DNA from: Delphinapterus leucas
Lineage: Eukaryota > Chordata > Mammalia > Artiodactyla > Monodontidae
Direction of reading: 5' to 3'
Assembly: GCF_002288925.2 (NCBI RefSeq)
Contig: NW_022098024.1
Span: 658,797-722,796 of the forward strand
DNA: 64,000 nucleotides
Shown: piece by piece, positions 1-10,643 of the stretch
Layout of the letters: every line of letters starts with the position of its first letter
How positions within the stretch are numbered: position 1 is the stretch's first letter
The notes under the pieces: generated by a model
Database searches by the model: none
Seen by the model: only the letters and a program-made list of their open reading frames with translations
What the model was told of the DNA's origin: nothing
Position numbers and translations under genes: made by a program

Positions 1-664
1 TCTGCTGAAAGATCAGCTGTTAACCTTATGGGGATTCCCTTATGTGTTATTTGGTTTTTTTCCCTTGCTGCTTTTAATATTTGTTCTTTGTATTTAATTT
101 TTGATAGTTTGATTAACATGTGTCTTGGCATGTTTCTCCTTGGATTTATCCTGTATGGGATTCTCTGTGCTTCCTGGACTTGATTAACTATTTCCTTTCC
201 CATATTAGGGAAATTTTTAACTATAATCTCTTCAAATATTTTCTCAGTCCCTTTCTTTTTCTCTTCTTCCTCTGGGACCCCTGTAATTCAAATGTTGGTG
301 TGTCTAATGTTGTCCCAGTGGTCTCTGAGACTGTCCTCAATTTTTTTCATTCCTTCTTCTTTCTTCTGCTCTGCAGTAGTTATTTCCACTATTTTATCAC
401 CCAGGTCACTTATCTGTTCTTCTACCTCAGTTATTCTGCTATTGATCCCTTCTAGAGAATTTTTAATTTCATTTATTGTGTTGTTCATCACTGCTTGCTC
501 TTTAGTTCTTCTAGGTCCTTGTTTAACGTTTCTTGTATTTTCTCCATTCTGTTGCCAAGATTTTGGATCATCTTTACTATCATTATTCCGAATTCTTTTT
601 CAGGTAGACTGCCTATTTCCTCTTCATTTGTTAGGTCTAGTGTGTTTTTGCCTTGCTCCCTCAT
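1..664 (-). pseudogene. L1 ORF1 (ORF1p RNA-binding chaperone), 5' portion, broken
   Basis: ORF1p is the trimeric RNA-binding protein that coats L1 RNA in the retrotransposition particle. The likely start codon is the reverse-strand ATG at 664-662; the frame runs about 58 codons and contains the phrase EIGSLPEKEFG. It hits TGA at 490-488, where a small deletion shifts the frame. The coiled coil continues in another frame from 491 (NSLEGINSRITEVEEQIS). That piece ends in TGA at 290-288, at a position where related copies have CGN or TGC, which fits CpG decay. The frame then resumes through EKIFEEII towards base 1. At least one frameshift and one nonsense change show that it is dead. The C-terminal domain is outside the window. 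Confidence 0.88.
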
Positions 665-1203
665 CTGCTGTGTGTTTCTCTATCTTCTCATTTTGCTTAA
701 CTTACTGTGTTTGGGTCTCCTTTTCCCGGGCTGCAGGTTTGTAGTTCCCATTGTTATTGGTGTCTGTCCCCAGTGGCTAAGGTTGGTTCAGTGGGTTGTG
801 TAGGCTTCCTGATGGAGGGGACTAGTGCCTGTGTTCTGGTGGATGCGGCTGAATCTTGTCTTTCTGGTGGGCCGGTCCATGTCTGGTGGTGTGTTTTGGG
901 GTGTCTGTGATCTTATTATGATTTTAGGCAGGCTCTCTGCTAATGGGTGCGGTTGTGTTCCTGTCTTGCTAGTTGTTTGGCATAGGGTGTCCAGCACTGT
1001 AGCTTGCTGGTCGTTGAGTGGAGCTAGGTCTTGGGGTTGAGATGGAGATCTGTGGGAGAAATTCGCCGTTTGATATTACGTGGAGTTGGGAGGTCTCTTG
1101 TGGACCAGTGTCCTGAACTTGGCTCTCCCACCTCAGTGGCACAGTCCTGATGCCTGGCTGCAGCACCAAGAGCCTGTCATCCACAGGGCTCAGAATAAAA
1201 GGT

Positions 1204-1251
<48 letters not shown>

Positions 1252-2750
1252 AGGGAGGGAGGAAGGGAAGAAGAAAGAAAGAAGGAAAGAAAGAAAGGAA
1301 GGAAGGAAGAAGGAAAGAAAATGAAATAAAATATAAACGTTATTAAAATAAAAAACAAAAAATAATTGTTAAAAAAATCATTTTAAGTAATTTAAAAAAA
1401 GAAAGAAGAGAACAACCAAAGTAAAAAACATATCCACCAATGATAACAAGCACTGAAAACTATACTAAAAAAAGAAACAGACAGACAGAACCCTAGGACA
1501 AATGGTAAAAGCAAAGCTATAGAGACAAAATCACACAGAAGCATACGCATACACACTCACAAAAAGAGAAAAAGAGAAAAAAAAAATATATCGTTGCTTC
1601 CACAGATGCAGGGTACATCAAGTTGATTGTGGAGATTTAATCCGCTGCTCCTGAGGGTGCTGAGAGAGATTTCCCTTTCTCTTCTTTGTTCTCACAGCTC
1701 CCAGGGGCTCAGCTTTGGATTTGGCCCCGCCTCTGCGTGTAGGTCACCTGAGGGCGTCTGTTCTTCGCTCAGACAGGACGGGGTTAAAGGAGCAGCTAAT
1801 TCGGGGACTCTGGCTCACTCAGGCCCGGGGGAGGGAGGGGTACGGATGCGGGGCGAGCCTGCGTCGGCAGAGGCCGGCGTGACATTGCACCAGCCTGAGG
1901 CATGCCGTTCGTTCTCCGGGGGAAGTTTTCTCTGGATCACGGGACCCTGGCAGTGGCAAGCTGCACAGGCTCCCCGGAAGGGGGGTGTGGATAGTGACCT
2001 GTGCTCGCACACAGGCTTCTTGGTGGCGGCAGCAGCAGCCTTAGCGTCTCATGCTCGTCTCTGGGGTCCGCGCTGTTAGCCACGGCTCGCGCCTGTCTCT
2101 GGAGCTCGTTTAGGTGGTGCCCTGAATCCCCTCTCCTTGCACACCCCGAAAAAATGGTCTCTTGCCTCTTCAGCAGGTCCAGACTTTTCCCCAGACTCCC
2201 TCCCGGCCAGCCATGGCGCAATAACCCCCTTCAGGCTGTGTTCACGCTGGCAACCCCAGTCCTCTCCCTGCGCTCCGACCTAAGCCCGAGCCTCAGCTCC
2301 CAGCCCCACCCTCCCCGGCGCGTGAGCAGACAAGCCTCTCAGGCTGGTGAGTGCCGGTCGGCACCGATCCTCTGTGCGGGAATCTCTCTGCTTTGCCCTC
2401 CGCACCCCTGTTGCTGTGCCCTCCTCCGTGGCTCCGAAGCTTTCCCCCTCCGCCACCCGCAGTCTCCACCTGCGAAGGGGCTTCCTAGTGTGTGGAAACC
2501 TTTCCTCCTTCACAGCTCCCTCCCAGAGGTGCAGGTACCGTCCCTATTCTTTTGTGTCTGTTTATTCTGTTTTCTTTTGCCCTACCCAGGTACGTGGGGA
2601 GTTTCTTGCCTTTTGGGAAGTCTGAGGTCTTCTGCCAGCATTCAGTAGGTGTTCTATAGGAGCTGTTCCACATGTAGATGTATTTCTGATGTATTTGTGG
2701 GGAGGATGGTCATTCCACGTCTTACTCTTCCACCATTTTGAAGCTCCTCA
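665..2750 (-). promoter_or_regulatory. L1 5'UTR with internal promoter, CpG-rich block 1700-2530
   Basis: This leader precedes the ORF1 start of the reverse-strand L1. In L1 elements the 5'UTR carries the internal pol II promoter, so the expected transcription start is near 2750 (family knowledge). CpGs are dense between about 1700 and 2530, against an AT-rich background, suggesting either a recent insertion or incomplete methylation decay. On the plus strand, open frames of 150 codons (1627-2079) and 215 codons (2001-2648) cross the same block. I recognise no protein in them and treat them as products of GC-rich composition. Confidence 0.75.
1200..1330. repeat. Purine microsatellite (GAAA/GA/GGAA)n inside the L1 5'UTR
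   Basis: About 120 bases are almost purely A and G on the plus strand. They begin with GAAA units, pass into an uninterrupted GA run near 1217-1248, then GGGA and GGAA/GAAA units. AT-rich and A-rich sequence follows to about 1600. The tract sits within the 5'UTR, so it either belonged to the source element or expanded after insertion. Confidence 0.95.
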
Positions 2751-4394
2751 AGATATTTCTTAGATGTCAAAGAAAGTGCACTCTCCACAAGGTGAAACAG
2801 TGAGTCAATGATGGAACTAAACTGAATCAAATGTGATTTTATTAAGGTCTCAATAGGATAGTATTTTGATACTCTAGCTCTGACCTAGTTCAATTAAATA
2901 CAAACACAAAGAGAAGTTATAATTCAAACTGGTTTTGTTCATGGTTCAATTAATAGATAATATTTTGAGACAATTAAGTGTATTCATGATCTTTTTTCCA
3001 GTTTTAGATGCATGATTTTGTTGTGAGCAAGTTGCTAATTAAATTGGAGTACATTTAGGAAGGAATCAGAAGGAAGTAGTTATTTTCTGCAAGGTTATGT
3101 TCCTACGTCTCCATCACTTCATCTTTACTAACTCTGTGAAATACCTGCCATTATCCCCACTGTATAGATAAGAAAACTTAAAACACTATGTTGGTTAAGT
3201 ATCTTTCCCTTAGTTAGCCAATTGAAATGTGCAAAAATCAGAATTGCTCTAATTTGTTCGTAGGTTTTATGACTTTCAAGCTCCTCTGACCTTCTGGAGC
3301 AGTATGTGCCTTCTATGTGTAAGAGAGTTTGGCTTTTCTATATGGGCAACTATTGCTAATTAACTTTCTACTTGTTTTCACTTAATGAGACTATTCTCTG
3401 TGCAAAACCTTATGACATGTTTTCATCTACCTAAATAAGACAGAGTAAAGACTTTTCAATGAGCTTTGTCAACCTTCTTAAAAATATATAGTTTAGTTTA
3501 CAATTTTATTAGCACACTGAACTGTTTTCTGTGACAATGCTCACATCTGTACATTCTGGTAACCTCGTTCCAATCACATCTGTTTACTGTCATACAAATA
3601 TGCCTAAATTCCCGAGGGGAAATCTATTTAAATTCATGGCAAAGTGATTTAGAATAAGAAAGGAGGATAGAATTCATAATTCTACATCTGGATTTGGGAG
3701 AGTTACCATTTAGATTCAGTGCTGACCCTGACTGAGAGATTTGTCTTGCTATTAAGAAAGCTTTTTTATACCAACATCATCCCTTCAAGCTAGGGTGTTA
3801 TTGCATCTTTTAGGAAATTGCAAACTAATAAAATCTAGAGGAATTCATTGGGTTTCTAGAGAGTTTGAATTCCACACCTGCAAACTGTCAGCTTTAAGTA
3901 AGTCATGCAAAACTCTATTTAAATGATTCGGCCTCTCCCTGAATATGGGAAATGGGAAATGTTATTCGGTAGTTAGAATAAAACGGTTTGAATGGCAAGG
4001 AATAGATTAAACCTGTTCACAGTCACTGAGCAGAGATGATAAGAGATGACTTGAAAGTAGAAATAGTCATTTGTGATGGGTCTCGCTGTTAACACAGTAG
4101 CATGTGTGAAGGCATTAGTGAGACCCATGAGCATGCCTTTATCTCTATAAATCAAGCGTTCACCAGAGGTTTCTTCCTGCTAGAATTTCTCATACCGGAC
4201 CTGACTTCCATTCCCCAACCAACCCACAAGGCCCATGGAATAGAAAGAATAGAAATACATCAATGAATGCAAATCAGAAAACCCTGTGGAAAAGGTCCCC
4301 TGAAGAGATTTTGGCAGGGTGGTTCCTAACTGACAACCAAGAATTCATGCGAGAGAATGCTAAGGGCAGGTGACTTTAAATATGTGTGCCTGAG
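2751..4394. other. Unique AT-rich sequence with one MIR remnant
   Basis: No gene or young repeat is visible. A stretch at about 3110-3255 resembles a reverse-strand MIR core (lower-case consensus phrases such as 'attatccccactgtatagataag'-like text in altered form), so it is probably an old MIR fragment. The rest shows no recognisable element. Confidence 0.5.
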
Positions 4395-4630
4395 AGGTTC
4401 AGAGCACAGCTTGGGCCTTTTACAGAGCTGGATTCCAACCCTGCTTCTGTCCCTTTCTGTCCTTTGTGTTAGCCTGATTGGGCAAGTTACATAATTTCTT
4501 TGAGTCTCAGTTTCCTCATTTGTAAATGAGTGATAATAACGGTAGTGTTCATCTCATCATGGATTGAATTAGGCCATATATGCAAATGCACAGCATGCAG
4601 CTGCCTGGCACTCAATAAATGTTATCTGAA
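4395..4630 (+). mobile_element. MIR SINE, nearly full length
   Basis: The order of MIR landmarks is clear on the plus strand. There is a 'gagctggattccaacc' region, 'gggcaagttac', 'tcagtttcctcatttgtaaa', a 'gataataacggtag' segment, and the 3' end 'cctggcactcaataaatg'. MIR is an old tRNA-derived SINE shared by all mammals. Confidence 0.88.
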
Positions 4631-5204
4631 ATTCAAAACCAAAAAGAAATCTATCAAACTTAAATACTTTTTGTTTGAATACAGAAGCAGTATGTTTATC
4701 AACATTCTAAATAGCTAAATAGTTCATTAACCAATATTGTTAAATTCTTACTCTGCATCTAGTTCTGTCCTTCTATAACAGAAGCCCTGGAATCCCCAGA
4801 CACTGAAGATAAGATATCCTTTACTAGAAAACATCTTATTTTCCCCATTACATAAAATCCATCAAGTTTTCACACCTTGAGGCTTTTATATTTTACCACT
4901 TGCAAAATGTGGGGCTTTTCTGACAACTTTCCATGGCACAAACCCCTCTCCCCCTCTGTTCTACTCTAGAGGAAAAAGTCACATGGCAATTGCCTTTTTC
5001 TAATTCTCCTCACCTCTTTCAGACTACCTTTTAGTGTAAAACATTTCCTGTGACTGCTAAATCTCTTTGGTTATATGCACTGGTTAATTACTTTCCAAAG
5101 CATCTGTTGCTTGTCAGGCAAACATGTTCCATGTGTTTGTGAAAATGGCTTTTCTTTCCAGAAAATTCACTGAAGACATTCTGTAATACAGGGAATAAGA
5201 AAAT
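4631..5204. other. Unique sequence, nothing recognised
   Basis: AT-rich DNA without a long open frame, RNA gene or repeat that I can identify. Confidence 0.5.
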
Positions 5205-5390
5205 GAAGTCCCTCCCATGTGTTAGGCACCTGCTATCTGTCAGGCACCCCTCTAATAATTTCCTCCAGTCCTTTTAGTAACCCTATGAAATAGGTAATAT
5301 TACATTTTACACATCAGGAAAAGGAAGAATTGTGGAAATCAAATCATTGGCTATATAAGTAAAATTTGAATCCAAGTATTTATATTACTA
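5205..5390 (-). mobile_element. MIR SINE fragment
   Basis: Reverse-strand MIR phrases are visible: 'gttaggcacctgctatctgtcagg', then 'agtaaccctatgaaatagg' and 'acatcaggaaaaggaag'. The copy is diverged and the 5' third is weak. Confidence 0.75.
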
Positions 5391-5607
5391 TAAAGTGTTG
5401 GGGGCAGTGTTTTCTGATTTGATATTTGGATTGTGGGAATCATATAATGAAGACATATTACCCCCCTTTTTTAAAACAACAGTAATAGCCATGAGCATGT
5501 CCACCATCACAACCACCACCTAAAATCCACAATAATTTGTGGATCACAGCGCATCACTCTCAAGGGAAAAGTTCTATATGCAGTGAATAAGCACAGAGGG
5601 CAAAATA

Positions 5608-6250
5608 AGTGTGGCAGGCAAATTTCATTGATCTCCAAGATTCCTGCCCCTTCCCCATTATATATTCCCTTTATAAACCCCTACCCTTGAATGTAAGTGG
5701 GACTTGTGAATATAATGAGTCATCACACCTGTGATTATGTTACATTATACAACAGAAAGGATATTTCAGATGTAACTAAAGTCTTCAGTCAATTGACATT
5801 GAGTTAATAAAAAGGGAGGTTATCCTGTGTGGACCTGATCTAATCAGATGAGTCCTTAAAAGGATTCAGATAGATTCAAAGTGAGAGAGTTTACTCCTGC
5901 TTGCATTAAAGGAGAAAACAACCATGTTGTGAACTGAACATAGAGAGAGCCATGTGGCAAGTATACCAGGTCAGCCTCTAGGGGCTGAGGGCACTCCCTG
6001 GCCAATAGCCAACAAGCAAATGAGGACTTTATTCCAATAACTGCAAGGAACTCAATTCTGCCAACAGCCACTCACCTTGGAAGAGGACCTTGAGCCTTAG
6101 GTGAGATCACAGCCCTGGCTGACACCCTGATTTCAGCCTGAGGAGACCCTGAGCAGAAGACCCAGTTAAGCCATTCCCATGGACATCCTTTTAAGCTGCT
6201 AAGTTTGAGATAACTTGTTACTCAGTAATAGAAAACTAATATTCAGTACA
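5608..6250 (+). mobile_element. MLT1-type LTR (ERVL-MaLR), nearly full length
   Basis: The element begins with the 'gtggcaggcaaatttc' type of MLT1 start. It runs through 'cctgatctaatcagatgag', 'aaggaactcaattctgccaac' and 'gaccctgagcagaagaccc', and ends in 'aactaatattcagtaca'. The order and spacing match an MLT1 subgroup LTR of about 600 bp. It is an LTR of an old non-autonomous MaLR retroelement and carries no coding sequence. Confidence 0.88.
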
Positions 6251-6800
6251 TTGAGTTAACTGTCAAATGAGTGATGGATGGTAGGTACTATGAGCTCAAT
6301 AAAGTAGAAATAAATCAATTTGTTGGGAGGGATGTTAATATTGCTGCAGAAGAAGAATCTTCAACTCACTGGGGATAGACGCTCTATACCAAACTTTTCC
6401 ATTCTACTCTCCTTTTTAATATGTCATTTTCTTAGGGTGGTTTCCCCAGAAGCAGACCCTAAGACAAGGATTCACATGCACAAGATTCTTAATGAAAATA
6501 TTCCCAGGGAGAGCTGAGCAGAGAAAGGGAAGAAGCCAAGCAAAGAGACAATTTCAGGGAAAACCCCAGCTGTAGCTGAATCTCACATTGGCAATCTAAA
6601 GTATTATTGTACACTAAAATTTATCCTTACTTGGGACCAGAAGTTTGGGGTTTCATATTTGGCAGCAGTCAGTCACTGGCGAATAACATCCTGGTGCTGG
6701 CATTGCCATCTCACTACAAATATAAGCAAAATCAAAAGCAGCTCCAGTAATTCAGGGGCAGGTCTTGGAAGGGAGACACAGGAGAAGACAGTTAAAAGAA
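6251..6800. other. Mostly unique sequence; possible old repeat at about 6430-6640
   Basis: The phrase 'ccccagaagcagaccctaag' and the following 'agagctgagcagagaaaggg' resemble a common ancient mammalian interspersed repeat, but I cannot assign the family. Nothing else is recognised. Confidence 0.4.
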
Positions 6801-9165
6801 AAACAGAAGGAGGTGGACTTCTGGTTTCCAGTCCCATATGAAAGGAGCTTGGAAATTACCATTCTGTTCTAACAAGAAGTGAAAATCTGAGCAAACTAAA
6901 AAATCAACAACTCTTCTTAGATCCATACGAGAAGTGAGGTCACAGGAAAAGCCAATGCCCCTTAAATTGGAGAGAATGACAGGCCAATACAAAGAATAAC
7001 AACATATTAGAGCAGAAACCTCTGAGGAATTAATATAGGATAAGAAACCCTGAACTATAATTGATGAATTTCTGGAGACTCATTGTGTACAAGTCTGAGA
7101 GTTAAAAACTACAGAGGGACTCAGTCATTGGGAAGCCCCACACTTTTGTGAGTTTTACCTTCCAGAGCTCTAATCAGGTTATCATAGTGAATGCTGAAAA
7201 AAATTCCCTCATACTTCTGCCAGGGGAAGGAGAAAAGGGACCATTTTGAAATATGCCAGAACATTCTGTTCTCCTTAACAAGGTCTACCCTCAGAAGAAT
7301 CTATTTTACCACAGCCTAAACTATTGGGGTTTTATCAGAACCCAGCTGACCTGGGGGAAGAGGAAGAAAAATTTCTAACTCCAGGCCACTCTACCATACT
7401 GTCCCACTTAAATGCAGGGGAGAGCTGAGAAGCATGTATGAAGTTCACAGTCTAGAGGCACAAGCTCACTAAAAGTCTGAAACCTAATCAAAGAACTACA
7501 GAATGCTTCCTCTTCCCCCAAACCTTACTATCACATTACTAAAGGCCTATTTATGGCAGTTCCATTTACCTAGCACATCATGTATAACTTTCCAGAAGAA
7601 CTTACAATACATATGAAAAGGCAAAAAATACAGTTGGAAGACACAGAGAAAGCATCAGCAATCAGACTCAGATATGACAATGATGTTGGAATCAACAGGG
7701 CAGGAATTTAAAACTACTATGATTAATATACTAAAGAACCTAATGGATAAACTAGACAGCATGCAAGAACAAATGAGCCATGTAAGCAGAGAAAAAATTC
7801 TAAGTAGGAACCAAAAAGAAATGCTAGAGATGAAAGCACTGTAGCAGAAGTGAAGAATGCTTTTACTGGGCTCCTTAGTAGACTGGGCATGACTGAGGAA
7901 AAAATCTCTGAGCTTGAGGATATCTCAAGAGATACCTGCAAACTGAAAACAAATAACAGAATAACTCTGGTACAACGATAAAAGGCATAACATATTTGTG
8001 TTGGAAATAACAGATGGATAAGAAAGAGCAAAGGAACAGAAGATATATTTAAAAACATAATGAATGGGACTTTCTCCAAATTAATGTCAAACACAAAACC
8101 ACAGATCCAGGAAGCTTAGAGAATATCCTGTAAGATACACACCAACAAACTACACCTTGAAAGGCAGTATGGCAAAACTCACATAGGGAGAAGTAGACAA
8201 TCTGAATAGACAATGTCAAGAGAATGAAAAGATAAGCCACAAACTGGGAGAAAATTTTGCAAAAAGAATATTGGATAAAAGACTTATCCAAATAGGCAAA
8301 GAATGCTTAAAGCTCAACAATAAAAAAACAAACAAGCCAATTAAAAAATATGCCAAAGACCTTAACAGGTACCTCAACAAAGAAGATATGCAGGTGGAAA
8401 ATAAGCATATAAAAAGATGTTCCACATCATATGTCATTAGAGAAAGGCAAATTAAATGACTTCCTAACTACACACCTTATTAGAATGGCCAAAATCCAGG
8501 ACACTAATAATACCAAAGGCTGGTGAGGTTGTGAAGCAACAGAAACTCTCATTCATTGCTGGTGGAAATGCAAAATGGTACAGCCAGTTTGGAAGAGAAT
8601 TATTTACCCAAAAGTGCTGAACACTTATGTCCACACAAAAACCTGCACATGAATGTTTATAGCAGCTTTATTCATAATCACCGAAACTTGGAAGTAACCA
8701 AGATATCCTTCAGTTGGTGAATGGATAAGGAAATTTTGGCATATCTAGACAATGGAATATTATTCAGCACTAAAAAGGGAATGGGCTATCAAATCATGAA
8801 AAGACATGGAGAAAACTCAAATGCATATAACTAAGTGAAATAAGCCAATCTAAAAAAAGGTGCATACTATATGACTCCAATTACATAACATTCTGGAAAC
8901 GGCAAAACTATGGAGACACTAAAAAATTCAGTGCTTATCAGGAGTTAGGGAGGAGGGAGGGCTGAATAGGCTGAGCACAGAGGATTTTTAGTGCAATGAA
9001 AATACTGTCTGATACCGTGAGGGTAGATACGTGTCATACATTTATCCAGATCTATAGAATGTGTGGGGACAGGTATATATGGGAAATCTCTGTACCTTCC
9101 TCTTCATTTTTTATGAGCCTAAAACTGCTATTAAAATAAAGTCTATTAAAGAAAAGAAAAATACA
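6800..9165 (+). mobile_element. Old L1M LINE with internal deletion (5'UTR, ORF1, then ORF2 C-terminus and 3'UTR)
   Basis: The leader and ORF1-like region run from about 6800 to 8200; around 7700 there is a coiled-coil segment encoding LDSMQEQMSHVSREK. At about 8210 the sequence jumps to ORF2 C-terminal text (AKDLNRYLNKEDMQVENKHI at 8350-8410, then the 'cattgctggtggaaatgc' cysteine-motif area). The 3'UTR follows, ending in 'aataaagtctattaaag' near 9140. The endonuclease and reverse-transcriptase regions are missing. Many stops show great age. Confidence 0.85.
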
Positions 9166-9344
9166 AGGGGAATATGATAATATACCAGAAATTTGTAAAA
9201 GGATTCAAGTGAATCTGGGTGATGCATCAGTAATATCTATTACAATTATGTACCATTGAAAAGATTACAATTAACAGCTTAATAACTCTGGAGTCCTGCT
9301 TCTAAAAATTAAAAAACAGTAAATTGACTAAGAAAATGTGCCTT

Positions 9345-9590
9345 TTAATACTACTATAACTGCCATTCATTAAATGATTATTATGTCCCAGACACCATTT
9401 CATTTAATAAGTAGCACAACCTTATGACATGAGTTCTACTACAATCCTTATTTTACACATCAGGAAATTTTGGTTACAAGAGATAAAATAATTTGGCCAA
9501 GTGAAGGTACCCTTTAAGTGGGTGAGCTGAGATTTGAATTATCTGAGTCAAATCATGTGTCCATGCACTACATTAAGCCACTATCATTTT
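9345..9590 (-). mobile_element. MIR SINE
   Basis: Reverse-strand MIR: 'attattatgtcccagacacc', 'acaaccttatgacatgag', 'cacatcaggaaattttgg', then 'gctgagatttgaattatctgag'. Nearly full length and diverged. Confidence 0.78.
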
Positions 9591-9624
9591 CAGTAGGTTT
9601 AAGGTATGATGTCGGCAAATTATC

Positions 9625-9735
9625 TCAGATAATAACCATAAAAAGTGTTTACCATGTGCCAGGGTCTTCTAAGCACTTTATATAGATTAACTGTCTTAAC
9701 ACTTCAAAAGAGTACATGTCTTTATCATTTTTTTG
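9625..9735 (-). mobile_element. MIR SINE fragment
   Basis: Reverse-strand MIR 3' half, with 'accatgtgccagggtcttc' and 'taagcactttatatagatta'. It ends in a T run, after which no MIR text is seen. Confidence 0.7.
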
Positions 9736-10088
9736 AGTGAGGTGTGTTATTTACTATGGTCAGCCAATGCATAACAACGAGAGATGTTTAATATCCTGGA
9801 AACATTGTGCTCATAATTTCTTTATCTCCCTCCCATTCTCCTTTCCTTCCTTTCCCTTTTTTTCCTTTGTATCTTGATTTAATCTTTAACTAACTTGCAT
9901 TGGACACCACATTTCAGCAAAAATCATGATGATATTAATGAGTTACAAAAGAGCAATTAAATATGAAGCCTGCTCTCAGGACCTTACAAAAACTTAGATG
10001 AATGCATAAATGCTTACAGCATAAACTGAAGAGGGGGGCTCAGAGAGACTACTTCGTAGATACTCAAAGAAGGAAGAAATTGAATTTA
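9736..10088. other. Unique sequence, nothing recognised
   Basis: AT-rich with a pyrimidine-rich patch near 9840-9870. There is no gene or repeat I can name. Confidence 0.5.
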
Positions 10089-10310
10089 CAGTTGACCATT
10101 GAACAACATGGGTTTGAACTGCACAGGTCTGCTTATGAGTGGATTTTTTCCTGGTAAACACTATAGTACTACATGATCCACAGTTGGTTGAATCCACCAA
10201 CACAGAACTGTGGATTCAGAGGGACAACTATGGGACTTGAGCATCTGAGGATTTGAGTAGATGGGGCAGGTCCTGGAGCCAATCCCCAAGTAATGTTCAA
10301 GGGTCAACTG
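10089..10310 (+). mobile_element. MER2 (Tigger-type) non-autonomous DNA transposon
   Basis: The element begins CAGTTGACCATTGAACAAC and ends in TTCAAGGGTCAACTG, which are inverted terminal repeats. A TA dinucleotide flanks both ends (10087-10088 and 10311-10312), the target duplication of Tc1/mariner elements. Internal phrases such as 'gttggttgaatcca' match MER2. It encodes nothing and would have needed a Tigger transposase. Confidence 0.92.
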
Positions 10311-10312
10311 TA

Positions 10313-10550
10313 TTTGAAAATATTGACAGTTAAAATAGACTTTGAAGGATAATTGGATTCGTATTTATTGTGATGCAGGGATAAACCATCATCGGTGGAA
10401 GGAACAGTAGGAACACCTTCATAAGTTAGGAAGGAGCAGCTTTTCTGGTATCCAGGTAAGTACTTCAATTTGGCTGTGGCAAAGAAAAGATTAGGGGAGT
10501 GGTATGTAGGTCGGTGCCAGATTGTCTACTCTAAATGCCAAGTTAACAAG
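10313..10550. other. Unique sequence, nothing recognised
   Basis: No repeat or gene is visible. Confidence 0.45.
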
Positions 10551-10643
10551 TTTAGGCTTTAATTTTCACTCAAAGTTCAAAGTTCTAATTTCTGAAGTTT
10601 AGGCTTTAATTTTCATTCAAAGTTCAAAGCTCTAATTTCTAAG
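10551..10643. repeat. Two-copy tandem duplication, 47-bp unit
   Basis: A unit beginning 'tttaggctttaattttca' occurs at 10551-10597 and again from 10598. The copies differ at a few positions (ACT/ATT, GTT/GCT and a short end difference). Confidence 0.93.

Larger units (their letters stand above)
1..2750 (-). mobile_element. L1 LINE, 5' part (ORF1 remnant and full-looking 5'UTR), cut by window edge
   Basis: Read on the minus strand, the element starts near 2750 with a stretch typical of L1 5' ends (a guanine-rich lead followed by a phrase meaning 'cttcaaaatggtgg'). It continues through a GC- and CpG-rich leader and enters an ORF1 reading frame near 664. The rest of ORF1 and all of ORF2 would lie before base 1. 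The ORF1 peptide pieces match the L1 ORF1p coiled-coil and start of the RRM region. The 5'UTR is about 2 kb, much longer than the human one. No target-site duplication can be tested because the 3' end is outside the window. Confidence 0.9.

Noticed and set aside
120..803. Plus-strand frames of 100-150 codons rich in F, L and S
   Set aside because: They are the antisense of L1 ORF1; the hydrophobic look comes from A-rich coding sequence read backwards.
1200..1330. CRISPR-like or satellite array
   Set aside because: It is a simple purine microsatellite without spacers; this is a mammalian genome.
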